Source: Paulinella micropora (taxonomy: Eukaryota > Cercozoa > Imbricatea > Euglyphida). From it: a stretch of 64,000 bases of DNA. The DNA is taken from positions 202,309-266,308 of the forward strand of contig BJOX01000065.1 in NCBI GenBank assembly GCA_009731375.1, in the 5' to 3' direction. The position numbers were made by a program, and so were the translations under genes. The notes beneath the pieces are model-generated. The model saw only the letters and a program-made list of their open reading frames with translations, searched no databases and had not been told where the DNA came from. Below, piece after piece: positions 46,061 to 57,176 of this stretch. Numbering within the stretch: the stretch's first letter is position 1; each line of letters begins with the position of its first letter.

Positions 46061-49000
46061 TAGGGAAAACGACTGCTCTGATTTCAGAGAGTTGCTTAGA
46101 TAGATCTTCTATAATAAGCATGAGATTATTATTTTGTTTTTCTAAATTAACTACCTTTTCCGCCATGTGTTGAAAAGCACTAAGCAGTATTGGTATGAAG
46201 TCTGTATATGTTATGCCTTCAAGGTAGCCTTCTCCATCCTCTGCTTTTATACCACTTTCAGATACAAACTCTGGAAAAATCTTTTTTACCTCATCCGCAA
46301 TAAATCCGTGGTTCTTTTTTTCTTTCTTTTCGTCTGCTTTCCAATAATATGAACAGCCATTTATTTTCATTAGTTTCTCGCAACAATCCCCGCAGTCTAA
46401 TGTTTTAATATCTGATTTAAGCCGTCTATCCGATGATGGTGTCCAAGAACCATTCAAAGGAATATAATTATAAGCACCAGACGGCTCGCCAGTAGTAGAG
46501 TTTGAAGTAGTCCAAGCGTGAAGCAAACCAGTAGAAGAAACAATTGCTCCATAATTCGTATATCCTCCCGATTTAAAATATAGTTGTGGGTCGTTAGTAG
46601 CGGCGGGTCTTTGTCTTATTATTAGAGAACCGCTTGATGTCGTTGGAAGAGTTAATGTTGTTGTTGATATCCCCGCACTTGCTGTTAATAAGCCCGTTGT
46701 GCTACTGATGTCCATCGCGACATTAAACGATACATTATTCCCCACCGCTACTCCTGATTTATAATAGAAAATAAGATTAGTGCCTTTTTGTATTAAAAAG
46801 TTAGATGTCGCAGAAGATGATTTCCATGCCCCTCCCGACACATAAGCATCAAAACCTAACGTAATATCATTATGAGCATAATTCCACATTTGAAAAACGG
46901 GATAGGCATCCGCTGTCGTTATTGCCTGTATATGTGGCCCCGCGGGGTCGCTCGCAGTTCCATATAACTCTAAGCCCGCCGTCGTTCCTATTCCTTTCGT
47001 TGTATTGCCTATGATTATTGGTTTGCCTGATGCTGTTGTTATTTTGTCGCTCGTCGCCAATGTTGTTGTAGTCATACCAGCAGTTGCCGTTAATGTAGTT
47101 CCCGTTATTGTTCCACCATTTGTTATGTTGTTTGAATTCATATCTAAGGCACCATAAAACCGCATACCGCCAGCATTGTTAAAACGGACAATGTCAGACG
47201 AAGCACTTTTATTATCCAAAAGTTTTGAAATATAAAGTCCCGCCCCTTTTACATCAGATGCTACACGCCCCTTTTACATCAGATGCTACATTAGTGAATA
47301 CATAACCTCGTTGGTTCGCGGTTCCACTTGTAGCGGTATTTAGAGTAAATAAGAAATACTGATAATCTCCCGATGTCTGTGAAAAGAATATATCTCCTCC
47401 ATTTTGGTTTAATATCCTCGCCCCATTATATGTTATATTTCCTCCATTAGTGATAGTTTGATTATTAAAATCGGCATTGTTCGTTAAAGTTAGATATTTT
47501 ATCACAGTGCTCGCCCCGTTGAATGTTTTACTTCCTGTTATGGTTTGGTCTGTTGTTAGTTTTACATTTTGCCCGTCCAATGTGTCCGCATACCCTTTTG
47601 TCGCTCCGTCCGTTGCTAATGTTGGAGTTCCAAGGTTGGCTATTTTGCTACTATTACAATCTAGCCCCGAAGCATTTACCCGACCGACGATTGCCCCATC
47701 AATAATGAAACTTATTTTTTTCGCAGAAATTTCAAAGTTGTAATATGTTGCAGTTTTCATATCCAAACTAGCAATTGACCCGATATTACTGGTAGAATTG
47801 AAAACGATAAATGTGCCCTTTGTTGTTGAATTGATTGAATTTCCCGTTATTTCAACACCACTGCTATATGTCTTAATTCCTGCTATGGTTTGGTTTCCTG
47901 TTAGTTTCACATTTTGCCCGTCTAATGTATCCACATAACTTTTGTTTGCTCCGTCCGTTGTTGCTGATGGTGTGGCTAAGTCTGTTATTTTGTTGTTATT
48001 CAAAGATAGTGTAGTGCCAGTTGCGGTTATAATTAAAGTATTACCCGAATATAACTCAACATACGAACCCGTTATTTGTATCGGATACCAAGTCGCTGTT
48101 GCTGTTTTTTGTGCTGCAATCATTCCTATTTTTGTATCAAAGGCTATACCGATGCAGTCAAAAGTAGTAGGGTTGGACGAACCACTTACTTCTAAAGTTG
48201 ATGTAAATTTTTTATTCCCTGCTATGGTTTGGTCTCCTGTTAGTTTAACCACCGAAGTATCAAGGACAGAAACATCCACACCATCAACAAGATTAACATT
48301 TGTTATGCTTTGGCTTTTCATATCAATCCCCGCACTTGCATTTATTATACTGCTAAATGTTTTAATACCCGCTATAGTTTGGTCTCCTGTTAGTTTAACC
48401 ACCGACCGAACCATCAACTGCGAGATTAGTGAGATTAATTCCATTATACGTAGAAGCCCCCGAAATAGCATAACCATTCATATTTAGTCCTCCCGTCATA
48501 CTAGCAGTTCCGTCTAATCTAAGAAAGGGTGGTGTGGTGTTTCTCCATTGCCCCATGCTATACATAATCAGTTGGTTATCTGCTGGAAAACCTGATATTG
48601 TCACATCGCTGTGGCTATCTATACTTCCACTCGCTGACACCTTATTATTATTATCATTATGCTCAAATATCCATTCATCAACACCTTTGTCATTTAGTAA
48701 ATTAACTCCTGTTATATTCTTCATTCCCATACTAATATTGCCTGTTTCATCAACATTTATCGGAAATGCTTTATTTACCCAGTTTATTGAATTATATGTT
48801 AGATAACTATTCATCGCCACTGGTGCTGTAATGACTACATCTGAAAGTGTGTCAATTGAACCAAGGGCTGTATTCTTGCATTTGCCTTCTACATCGTTGT
48901 AAGTTAAGTATTGTCCGCTTGCTTGTGCAAATATGTTTGTGTCAATCAAATTATATAAACTGGTTTGGTGCGGATTGGAAGTATTAGAGCGGTGTTGAGT

Positions 49001-49414
49001 TGAGGCTTTGACTTCATCATTATCCCTTACTCGTTGCTCTGTATAATATAAACGGCTTCCTTCTTTAATGTCCGTAGTTGATTTTAAAGCGAGCCGTGTA
49101 TCAAAGCGGTTATCAGTCCAATAATAATTAAGTCCTTCTTTTAGGTCAGTTGTTGATTTTAAAGCGAGCCGTATGTCAAAGCGGTTATCAGTCCAATAAT
49201 AATTAAGTCCTTCTTTAATGTCCGCGGTGCTTTTGGTAGCCAGTCGTGTATCAAATCGGTCGTCAGTGTAATAAAGATTTATTGGGTCATCATCTTCTGG
49301 CACTCTGTCTGTATTCAGACCTGTGATATTAGTATTAGTTAAATCTAAGTTAAGTATGTTTAGACTATCAACAGCCAACTCATCAAGGCCAAGTAATGAT
49401 TTATATTGCGACAT
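46047..49414 (-). CDS. long virion fibre with peptidase S74 chaperone domain (broken twice)
   Basis: Starts MSQYKSLLGLDELAVDSLN. It reads through three frames (49,414-48,395; 48,477-47,254; 47,219-46,047) for about 1120 residues. The N-terminal part has repeats of the type DDRFDTRLA(L/T)KSTxDxKEGLNYYW. The middle has VVKLTGDQTIAGIKTF repeats, known from trimeric tail fibres. The C-terminus has SDRRLKSDIKTL and HGFIADEVKKIFPEFV, the intramolecular chaperone (peptidase S74) that folds the trimer and cleaves itself at the Ser of SDRRLK. A frameshift near 48,410 and a 25-bp tandem duplication at about 47,251-47,290 break it. The copy at 61,717 lacks both changes at these points. Confidence 0.75.
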
Positions 49415-49506
49415 TGATTATATAACTAAATATTTTAATTTTTTTTTGTTAAATTATACTAACAAAAAATATAACTATCTAGTGTAGTATCAATCATCTG
49501 TAATCA
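49415..49506. promoter_or_regulatory. divergent AT-rich promoter region
   Basis: 92 bp between the divergent fibre and acidic/basic protein genes, with TTAAATTATAC and ATTATATAACTAAATATTTTA. The same gene pair in the second element (61,661-61,716) also shares a short AT-rich intergenic region. No exact element could be defined. Confidence 0.35.
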
Positions 49507-50025
49507 ATGCCGTCAAAAGAGGCTTCAAAAGAAAACTGGAAGAAAGCAGTTCAAGCAAATAGAGAAAATGCTGAACGGCGAAAGGACGAATGGGCCCGTG
49601 AAAGGCTTCGTAAAAAAGGAGAATTAAAAGAAGCATCGGTGGAAGAACTTATTGAGACTGATGCTGAAGTTAGTGTTGCGAAAGAGATACTTAAAAATCC
49701 TGAGATTGAAGATGAATCAAGCGAAAGCGATAGCGAAATTGATATGTCTGAGGTTATTGCAAATCATATGCTTAGAAAGATAAAAAAGAATGCCAAAAAG
49801 CCCAAGAAGAAAAACACAAAGAAAGCACCACAACCCAAGAAGACTGAGAATGAAAGCGAAGAAGAAGAAAGTGAGAGTGAAGAAAGCGAAGATTATGAAA
49901 CAACTGGCGTAAAACAGAGAGGTGGTAAAAAACGAAATGAAAAAATATCAGTTAATGTATATAACAATACGCCAAAGAATAAAGAAAAAGGTAAGGAAGC
50001 AGAAAAGATTTTTCTAAAGTTCTAA
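49507..50025 (+). CDS. acidic/lysine-rich protein, unknown
   Basis: 172 residues starting MPSKEASKENWKKAVQANR. Charged helical N-terminus, an acidic patch (ESEEEESESEESED), Lys-rich stretches (KKNAKKPKKKNTKK) and a C-terminal KISVNVYNN. The paralogue at 61,169-61,660 shares the MPSxEASxxNW start, the acidic patch and the VSVxVYN end. Location beside the integrase in both elements suggests a DNA- or chromatin-associated role, by inference only. Confidence 0.55.
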   Translation: MPSKEASKENWKKAVQANRENAERRKDEWARERLRKKGELKEASVEELIETDAEVSVAKEILKNPEIEDESSESDSEIDMSEVIANHMLRKIKKNAKKPKKKNTKKAPQPKKTENESEEEESESEESEDYETTGVKQRGGKKRNEKISVNVYNNTPKNKEKGKEAEKIFLKF

Positions 50026-50027
50026 TG

Positions 50028-50299
50028 ATATTTTGTTCTGACTGCCGTCATCACAATATCGCGAAGCGATAGTTCACCCTTTACTGCTCGGAGAGCGTAA
50101 GCAATATCTTTGATATTGTCGGGCAGAACAAACATCGTCTGCGATTAAATAAAAATTAAAAATAAAAAACGATGGTTTAGAATAAGAGAGAGCGACAGCA
50201 CGACCATCTCGTAGAGTGATTACGCCCTTTACTGCTCGGAGAGCGTAAGCAATATCTTTGATATTGTCGGGCAGTAAAGCGCAATTCTAAACTATCATC
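50028..50299. terminator. paired hairpins between two rightward genes
   Basis: GATATTTTGTTCTG...CAGAACAAACATCG (50,028-50,136) and GATGGTTTAGAAT...ATTCTAAACTATC (50,172-50,296). Both loops contain a repeated 45-base segment (CCTTTACTGCTCGGAGAGCG and following). The second stem ends just before the integrase ATG. Confidence 0.6.
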
Positions 50300-51223
50300 A
50301 TGAGTGAAAATAATAATATTCAACTTGCGAACACAGCACAAGAATTATTTCGTCAGACTAAACCGAGGACTAGAGGAACAACAATATGGGCGGACAAAGT
50401 ATTAGATATGGTCAATATTGATTTAATGGATATGAGTAAGGTTGCTACAAAAAATAAAAATTATAATTTTGCCCTTATTTGGATTGATATTCATAGTCGC
50501 TATGCTTACGCAATACCTATAAAGAATAAATTTTCTACCACAGTTTTAGATGCACTCAAGAAATTACCAAAGCCAAAAGCATACATATCAGACAATGGCG
50601 GTGAGTTTAAAGGTGCAGTTGGTGAGTGGATGAGAAATAATGGAATTGAACAATTTATGGTTGAAGTAGGTGATCATAATTCGTTAGGTATTGTTGATAG
50701 ATTTGTTAGAACACTTAGAGAAAGATTACACATATTATGGGCTTTTAATCGTAATTTTGATTGGATAAGTTATATTGAAGATGTTGTTTATTATTATAAC
50801 AAGAAAGAACATTCAGCGATTAAAGCGGCACCAATTGATGTGTTTAAAGGAAATGATATAAGCCAACAACATAGATATGTTGATAAATATTTATTTAGTT
50901 TCAAAGAAGGAGACAGAGTTAGAAAGTTAAACAAGAAACATATTTTAGAAAAGGGAGGAAAGACATGGAGCAAGCAAATCTACACCGTCAAAGCCCGTAA
51001 GGGATATCGAATTGTATTAACAAATGATGATGTTGTACCACCTAGACATTTATTAAAGACTGACGCTACCGACGATCCGGAAGAGAAAGATATTAATAAA
51101 GAACTGAAACAACTAACTAAAGAAAAGCAAACAAAGCATTTATTTAAAAGAGAGGAGATAGACTCTGCCAACATTAGAACTTCTTCCAGATTAAGGAAGA
51201 AAAAAGAAATAATGGACTTGTAG
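50300..51223 (+). CDS. RVE-family (retroviral-type) integrase
   Basis: 307 residues, intact. The DDE core is visible: first Asp in VNIDLMDMS, second Asp in AYISDNGGEFKG, and LGIVDRFVRTLRERL at the place where a Glu is usual. There is thus an Asp, 35 residues after the second Asp. The segment WSKQIYTVKARKGYRIVLTN resembles the C-terminal SH3-like DNA-binding part. No chromodomain seen. It would insert the element using the terminal inverted repeats. A divergent homologue is at 59,851 and shares the Glu-to-Asp change. Confidence 0.85.
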   Translation: MSENNNIQLANTAQELFRQTKPRTRGTTIWADKVLDMVNIDLMDMSKVATKNKNYNFALIWIDIHSRYAYAIPIKNKFSTTVLDALKKLPKPKAYISDNGGEFKGAVGEWMRNNGIEQFMVEVGDHNSLGIVDRFVRTLRERLHILWAFNRNFDWISYIEDVVYYYNKKEHSAIKAAPIDVFKGNDISQQHRYVDKYLFSFKEGDRVRKLNKKHILEKGGKTWSKQIYTVKARKGYRIVLTNDDVVPPRHLLKTDATDDPEEKDINKELKQLTKEKQTKHLFKREEIDSANIRTSSRLRKKKEIMDL

Positions 51224-51225
51224 TC

Positions 51226-51735
51226 TCACTTCTTTTTGGGTTTAGGTAAGGAAATATTGGAATGATATTCAGCAGCCTTAGTGTAGAACGGATGCTTCTC
51301 GTGAATACAGTAGCCTTTCAAAGCCGACCATGATTTGAAAACCCTTATCACCCCGTCGTCTCCGAGTGCCACGTGATAAGTATCTTCTTTCCCAGGGCTC
51401 GCCATCAAAACTCCTTCTTTGCAATCCGGAACATTATACTCAAACACATTATCAGGCTCGTCGTACTTGTTGGCAATCTTGACTAAAACTTTTTTCTCAT
51501 CCCAATACTTTACAGCTTCATCCTCCTTCACCTTTGCTCCACCCACCTTATCGAAAGGACTCACATTTTTTGCTTTACGTTCGACCTCGGCCTGAGCAAC
51601 AGGGTCTTCGCGAGACGGATGCTTGGCGTCAGGGGTGGTTGGAACTTCAGCAACAACCTCGGCAACAACCTCAGTTGTCTCCTCAGTGGGCTCCTCAGCA
51701 GTCTGCTTGGAAGGAGACTTCTTCTTTGGCGGCAT
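51226..51735 (-). CDS. Lys/Pro-tailed protein, unknown
   Basis: 169 residues from the ATG at 51,735 (MPPKKKSPSKQ). A histone-tail-like basic N-terminus and a Val/Glu/Thr-rich stretch lead to a compact C-terminal domain with VLVKIANKYDEPDNVFEYNV and VFKSWSALKGYCIHEKHPFY. It ends in a Lys tail. Convergent with the integrase, two bases apart. The second element has a gene of similar size and position at 59,221. No family recognised; nucleic-acid binding is a guess from the tails. Confidence 0.55.
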   Translation of the reverse strand: MPPKKKSPSKQTAEEPTEETTEVVAEVVAEVPTTPDAKHPSREDPVAQAEVERKAKNVSPFDKVGGAKVKEDEAVKYWDEKKVLVKIANKYDEPDNVFEYNVPDCKEGVLMASPGKEDTYHVALGDDGVIRVFKSWSALKGYCIHEKHPFYTKAAEYHSNISLPKPKKK

Positions 51736-51947
51736 AGTACCTGCCCCCACACCAAAAAGCACAAAAAAACATGTGTGGGCAGTGCCTTGAAGCAGTTTTT
51801 TTTCGTAAATAAATAATTTCGTAAATTAAATAATTTTTTTTGTTGCCTAGTAATAAGTGTGCTTTTATGTTGTTGTGAAATGTGTGTCATGTTCATTGAT
51901 GATAAGTGGGCAGGTAGGCAGACAGCACAGATCACACAACTATTTTT

Positions 51948-52440
51948 TTACGCCACTCGGGCTCTCAATTCATTAACATACAATTTATATTTAACTATCA
52001 CTTCATCAAATGTATCACCTTTTTCAAATTAAATTACGTGCGAAATTTTCCTCTTGGCGAGACATTGGAAATTTATTTTTTTCTAACCACTTTTCCAAAA
52101 ATGCTATTTCTTTATTAGTCTCTTTTTCCTTTCTAAGTCTCTGTCTCTTAACTTTTCTCTCCTCTTCCATTCGTCTTTTGTCTTGTTTTAGTTCCTCATC
52201 TCTCTCATAAACTGCTTCCAGTCTTGATTCAACATCGCAAAGTTCTTGTTTCAATAATCTTATTTTTTTGGACAAGTTTTTTTTCTTAGTTTCCAAAAAT
52301 ATTTTGTCCTTTTTTGTTGTCTTATTTGTCTTGTCAGAATAATAATCAATCCAATTATTTTCTTCTCTTTCTATTTCAAACTCACTTTCGCTAGAAATTT
52401 CATTATCCTCTTTGGCTTCATCATCAACAAAGTTGCTCAT
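51948..52440 (-). CDS. coiled-coil protein (frameshifted near the end)
   Basis: Starts MSNFVDDEAKEDNEISS at 52,440. A long Lys/Glu/Arg coiled coil runs from NWIDYYSDK to LEKWLEKNKFPMSRQEENFA. The frame hits TGA near 52,026 and continues one base over as FEKGDTFDEVIVKYKLYVNEL to 51,948. The C-terminal pattern matches the coiled-coil protein at 58,427 (DDEIRARKMIDGGKTSSEII), so the shifted frame is probably the true one. Confidence 0.5.
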
Positions 52441-52728
52441 CTCTTCAAGAAGAACTGCGAGACAGAAAAGTGCTCGGGGATCCAAGAATTCTTTGGTTCT
52501 CAGATCACTTGGCGCAAAAAACCATGTGATAACATTGCGCAAGGAAAAAACGAAACCGAAGCAAGCACTACACAAAAAATTTATTTGTTGTCTGTTATCG
52601 TAATGGGTGGTGTAATTAGTATGTTGGTGATGTTGTCCGTCGTTGTCGTCGGTTCAACTCTCACTGCTTATTCTTTATTATGCCTTTGCTTTTTTTCTCT
52701 TTTTTTTTTGTAAATTCCTTTTTTCTGA

Positions 52729-52835
52729 TATTTTGTTCTGGCGTTGCCATCACAAAACATCGTTTTTTTTTGCTTTAATGTCATTCGATGTTTTATGAAC
52801 CTTCTTTTGGAAAAAGATTTGTGAATAAAATATCA
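52729..52835. terminator. paired hairpins after PolB
   Basis: GATATTTTGT...ACAAAACATCG (52,730-52,763) and CGATGTTTTAT...AATAAAATATC (52,790-52,833). The PolB stop TAA is followed at once by TGATATTTTAT on the minus strand. Confidence 0.6.
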
Positions 52836-55800
52836 TTAGTATCCATATGGTAATGTCGTGATCTGGTTTTCTTTTAGAGGTTGAATTACTCTTTTAGTGT
52901 AAGTAAATGAAAATATCTTTTGTAAATGCTCTGACGTAATTGTTTTTGTCTTTTTGTTTCTTGTTATTTTGCTGTTGGTGTGTATGATTACATTTCCAGC
53001 CTCTGCTACATTCTTTGCTATACACTTTTCTCCTTTTGTTTCTAGTAGGTCTTCTAATTCTTCGTATGCCTTTTTAGATAGTTCAGTGTCTTGTACTTTC
53101 AATCCATTGCTTATGATACTAAACATATTAACCAAGTTCAATTTTTTACAAGTCTCGTAATTCATTGAAAATCCTTTTAATTTCATTTTGGTTGTTCCAT
53201 CATTTAGTATGTAGCCGTATGATTTAGGTCCTGCTCCAATAAATGTGGTTATCTTTCTGCTTACCTTCGTCTTTTTGTCTATCAATTCGTCTGTCCATTG
53301 TCCCAATAAATCACCAGTCGGTATTGTTGTCTGTCCTTCTTTCTCATCTACGGAATAAATTACGCTGTCTGTGTCGTGATATAACACTCTATTACCTAAT
53401 CTGTCCATCATATCATACAATCTCATTTGCGCATGTGCTGTTGTAAATAGTGCTACACAGATATTTGTATTGTAGGGGTCAGATACTTTTTCAGGGTGTA
53501 GGTTGTAAGATAGTTCTAGGCATTCTTTGTTTATCATATTGATAGATACTTCATTTATCTTCTTGTCATTTAGTATTTTGAATAGTTCGGCTTCACTCCT
53601 TATGATTTTTGTTTGTGTCTTGTTGTTTTGTTGTCCAAATTTTCCCCATAGTGAGTTAAGACATAGTTTCGCAACTGCCCTTCTTCCTTCATTCTTTTCA
53701 ATCTTGCTTTTGTCCAATTTGATTTTCATTTTTTCTTCATAGTCCTTAATGTAATTGTCTTTGTCTTCTTCAGTTATGACATTTGATGGATAGCCACTTG
53801 ATTCCTGTTTCACTCTTAGAAAGGTCTTAATATATTCTTTGAATAGTTCAGTTGTCTGTTCATTCCAATGCCATAATTCATAAGTTTTAATAAGTCTGTA
53901 GCCTTTTTGGATTGCTTTGTAAATAAGTGGTGTCGCCCATGTGCCTGTCAGTATTCTGTCCTCGTCAAAGTGCTGACATTTGTCATGTAATCTTTCCTTG
54001 CCACATTTATTACATAGATCATACATCATCTTTCCTCTATCTTGACATGGAAGGACTGGGTGAATTAGTCCCCTAGGTGGTAGTATTTTTATTTTTGCTA
54101 CACCAAATGCTGTTTTATTATTCAACATATCATATGCCTCTTTTCCTCTTATTGTTTGGTGATGTTTCACAGGATAGGGGTCATAGTACATGACAGTCGG
54201 ATAGAGAGAGCACACATCTATATACTTTGCATACTGATATTCACTCATAGATTTCCAGTATAGAGATAGAGCATTCGTCCTTCCACCAAACATCGCATGT
54301 CGTGGATTGATTGCTTCTTGCTCAATTAATGTCTCTTCTATTTCTCCTTTGAATTCTTCCTTTGTTCGTATCCTGTTCCATTGACACCCCCATATTGTTA
54401 TTAATTGACTAACTTCCGGATGTTGCTTGATTAAAGTTTCGCGTAGTTTAGTTTCTTTGTATAGTTGTCCAAATGTTTTATTCACAGACCTTTCTCTGTT
54501 TAGTTCATTTCCATTGAAACACTCAGGACACCCATGCCAATAACAACCATGGAACTCATATGCCGTTTTTGTCTTTTCGTCATATCCGTCTAAGTAGGCT
54601 TTCACACCTTTGGGTAAGTTTAGTATTTTTTCTTTACCATTTAGACCATGTTGAATTTTGGCATTGTCCTTTTTTTCTCTGTATGCTAACCACTCCACAC
54701 ACATACGACTTGTTTTTGCTTTGTCTGTTCTGTTTGTCGGTATAACTGCTATGCTGTCCTTAGGCATGTATTTGCTTTGAATAGTGCCATACATGTAGAG
54801 GCAATAGTTGTGTATTGAAATGGATCAATTCCGAACTCCATAAATTGTTCCCTAAACTCAATACACCCCCGTCTTAGTATATCTACATCACTATGACAAT
54901 ATTCAATTATTTCTTTATTGAAATCAAATACTTTGTCTTTTTGCTCCCCATACCATTTTATGAAATCATCTCTTTTATTCTTTGAGAATGAGTTATATCC
55001 GTAATCGTCCATGTCTGGTATTTTGCCTATGTATGTTTGATTGTCTGTTTTATTAAAGAAGTGAGGAAAGTATCCTTTTTTCAATTCAGTAAGTCCAAAT
55101 GTGTCAGGAAAGTCAGATAGAGGCATAGTTAGAAATGATAAACTATCTATAAATCTAATCTGTTCTTTCCCATTACCAATAGACATCATCATTATTTTAC
55201 CACCTTCATATATCACAAATGGAGTTATTCCTTTTTCAATCAACCATTTCAATACAAATTGACAATCATATCCCCGTGCATTATGTGCTATGAATGTATA
55301 ACCCTTATGTTTTACACCCAATGACCACTCACAGAATTGTTCAATGTTTTTATGTATGATTGGTGTGCTGTCGTCGAAATATTGACTTTCAGAATGATTG
55401 ATAATATGTGTTCCTGTCTCTTGATTTGCTTCAAAATCAAAGAATACATATTTGGTTGATGGTTCATGTATCACTTTTTTCTTTAACTCACATTGGTGTG
55501 ATAGAGGTTGTAGTTCTTTGCAGTTCCTACATTTTTCATATCCACATTTATGCTCTCCTTTGTAAGTCTTAGCACAAGTGATACATTTTTTCTTTGTTTC
55601 GCATAACTTATTTTGTTTATGATTATTGAAACATTCATCATTCGGAAACTTTCTATTACACTCATTGCACATTTTCCATTTCGAAATATTGTCATATCCT
55701 TTAATCCTTCGGTTTGACATATATTACATTTGAATTCGCATGCGTGATTTTGTTCGTATCCCTTCATACATTTCTCGCAAAAGTTTTGCTTTGACAAGAA

Positions 55801-56805
55801 TGCTTTCATACTTGTTATGGTGTCGTAATGGTTCATGGTTTTTAGTATGTATATGTTCTTTTTGTCCTTCATCTCAGTCTTATAGATAATTTTGTTTGGA
55901 AATTCCACAATAACAATGTTGTAGCCTATGTGCTTAGCAAACTCACTAATTTCAGAAAGCCCGCACAAATCTTTCATGACACCAGCCTCCTCGTGCAGTT
56001 TGTTTGCTAGTTCATCTTGAATTCTGCGTCCGTCCTTAATTTGTGAATATTTTGGATGCTTTTCTATCTTAGCCTTTGCTACAACTATTGCCCTTGCCAA
56101 ACATATGTTGTCGTCATTTCTTATTGTTATTATACCTTTCTTTTTATACATGTCTGTTTCAGTTATTGCTTTCAATCTTGCTCCTCCTTCAGGCATTCTC
56201 ACACCCACAAAATTGAAATCAATCAATTCCATAGTTGCACCTTCTTCGTCCATATAGTTTTCGTCGTTTGATTGCAGTATAGATTCTAATCTAGTCAGTA
56301 TATCTTCTAAATTGAAATCTTTTACTTTTATTAATTTTTGGTTTTGTACATTCCAAGTTGAAGGAATAGCACTAATACGTATTTGTATTAAGTCATTGTC
56401 TTTGTAAAGTGTTTTAAAGTCTTCAATTATAGATCCTATCATACCGATGATACCCTCTAATGGAAACTTTTTCACTTTTTGAGACATTGATTTACTTAAT
56501 TTAATAGTATATACCGATTGCCCCACAGGTAGTTTGTGTTCAGTGTCAATCCTTATTAGTTTATAGCCATTGAACTCAATTACTTGTGGTTCAACATATT
56601 TTCGTTCCCTTTGTTTTCGCTCAGGTTCAGAATAAAACCTTTCAGGGTCCGATAGTGCTCCCCTGGTCGTTGTTATGTCATAAAACCTAGTTCCGTTTGG
56701 CTTTTTAACATATAACTTGTTTTGCCTTATCTGATATGTTATTTTTGCTTCCGCCAACTTGTCCAAGTTCCATGTGTGTCCGCCATAGTCGATGGTGTTC
56801 GCCAT
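52836..56805 (-). CDS. protein-primed family B DNA polymerase (two frameshifts)
   Basis: Three frames join at about 55,700 and 54,790 to give about 1320 residues from the ATG at 56,805. In order: an N-terminal region with NDDNICLARAIVVAKAKIE and a possible OTU-like fold; zinc-binding clusters (CEKCMKGYEQNHACEFKCN and CNECNRKFPNDECF); exonuclease motifs FFDFEA, HNARGYDCQFVL and YCHSDVDIL; and polymerase motifs A (DVCSLYPTVMYYDPYP), B (KLCLNSLWGKFG) and C (YHDTDSV). Length and DxxSLYP/DTDS place it with Polinton pPolB, which replicates linear DNA using a terminal protein. The frameshifts predict an inactive gene unless they are sequencing errors. Confidence 0.85.
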
Positions 56806-56806
56806 A

Positions 56807-56838
56807 TATTTATTGGAATATATTTTTTCCAATAAATA
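56807..56838 (-). promoter_or_regulatory. hairpin immediately upstream of PolB
   Basis: Perfect 12-bp arms TATTTATTGGAA and TTCCAATAAATA around an 8-base loop, one base from the ATG on the minus strand. Together with the other start-proximal hairpins it suggests a regulatory use of stem-loops. Confidence 0.45.
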
Positions 56839-56919
56839 GTTTTATTTTATATATAAATATATATATATATATAAAATATTATCTTATCTTTAATATGAAA
56901 TTCAATTTTTTTTCAGGCC

Positions 56920-57135
56920 TCAATTTTCACCGACAATATTCTGGAGTCTAATAAGGTCAGCCTTGGTTTTTTCTCTTTTCTCTTTTGATTTTCTCAGTAT
57001 GTCTGCCTTGTTTTTTTGATAATATTCTTTTGCTCTCATAAGAGCTTTCTCTTTATTTCTTCTTTGATACTCTCTCATACGTTCAGCGTGTTTTGCCCTT
57101 GCCTCCTCCGCAGTATATGTTGGATGTCTACCCAT
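56920..57135 (-). CDS. small basic helical protein
   Basis: 71 residues starting MGRHPTYTAEEARAKHAER. Arg/Lys/Glu-rich helical repeats with YYQKNKADILRKSKEK, similar in style to the C-terminal repeats of the GIY-YIG proteins here. It lies between PolB and the right inverted repeat. It may be a separate small DNA-binding protein or a detached nuclease tail. Confidence 0.45.
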   Translation of the reverse strand: MGRHPTYTAEEARAKHAERMREYQRRNKEKALMRAKEYYQKNKADILRKSKEKREKTKADLIRLQNIVGEN

Positions 57136-57176
57136 TTATATTATATATAATATATTTTTTATTATATTTAAATAGA

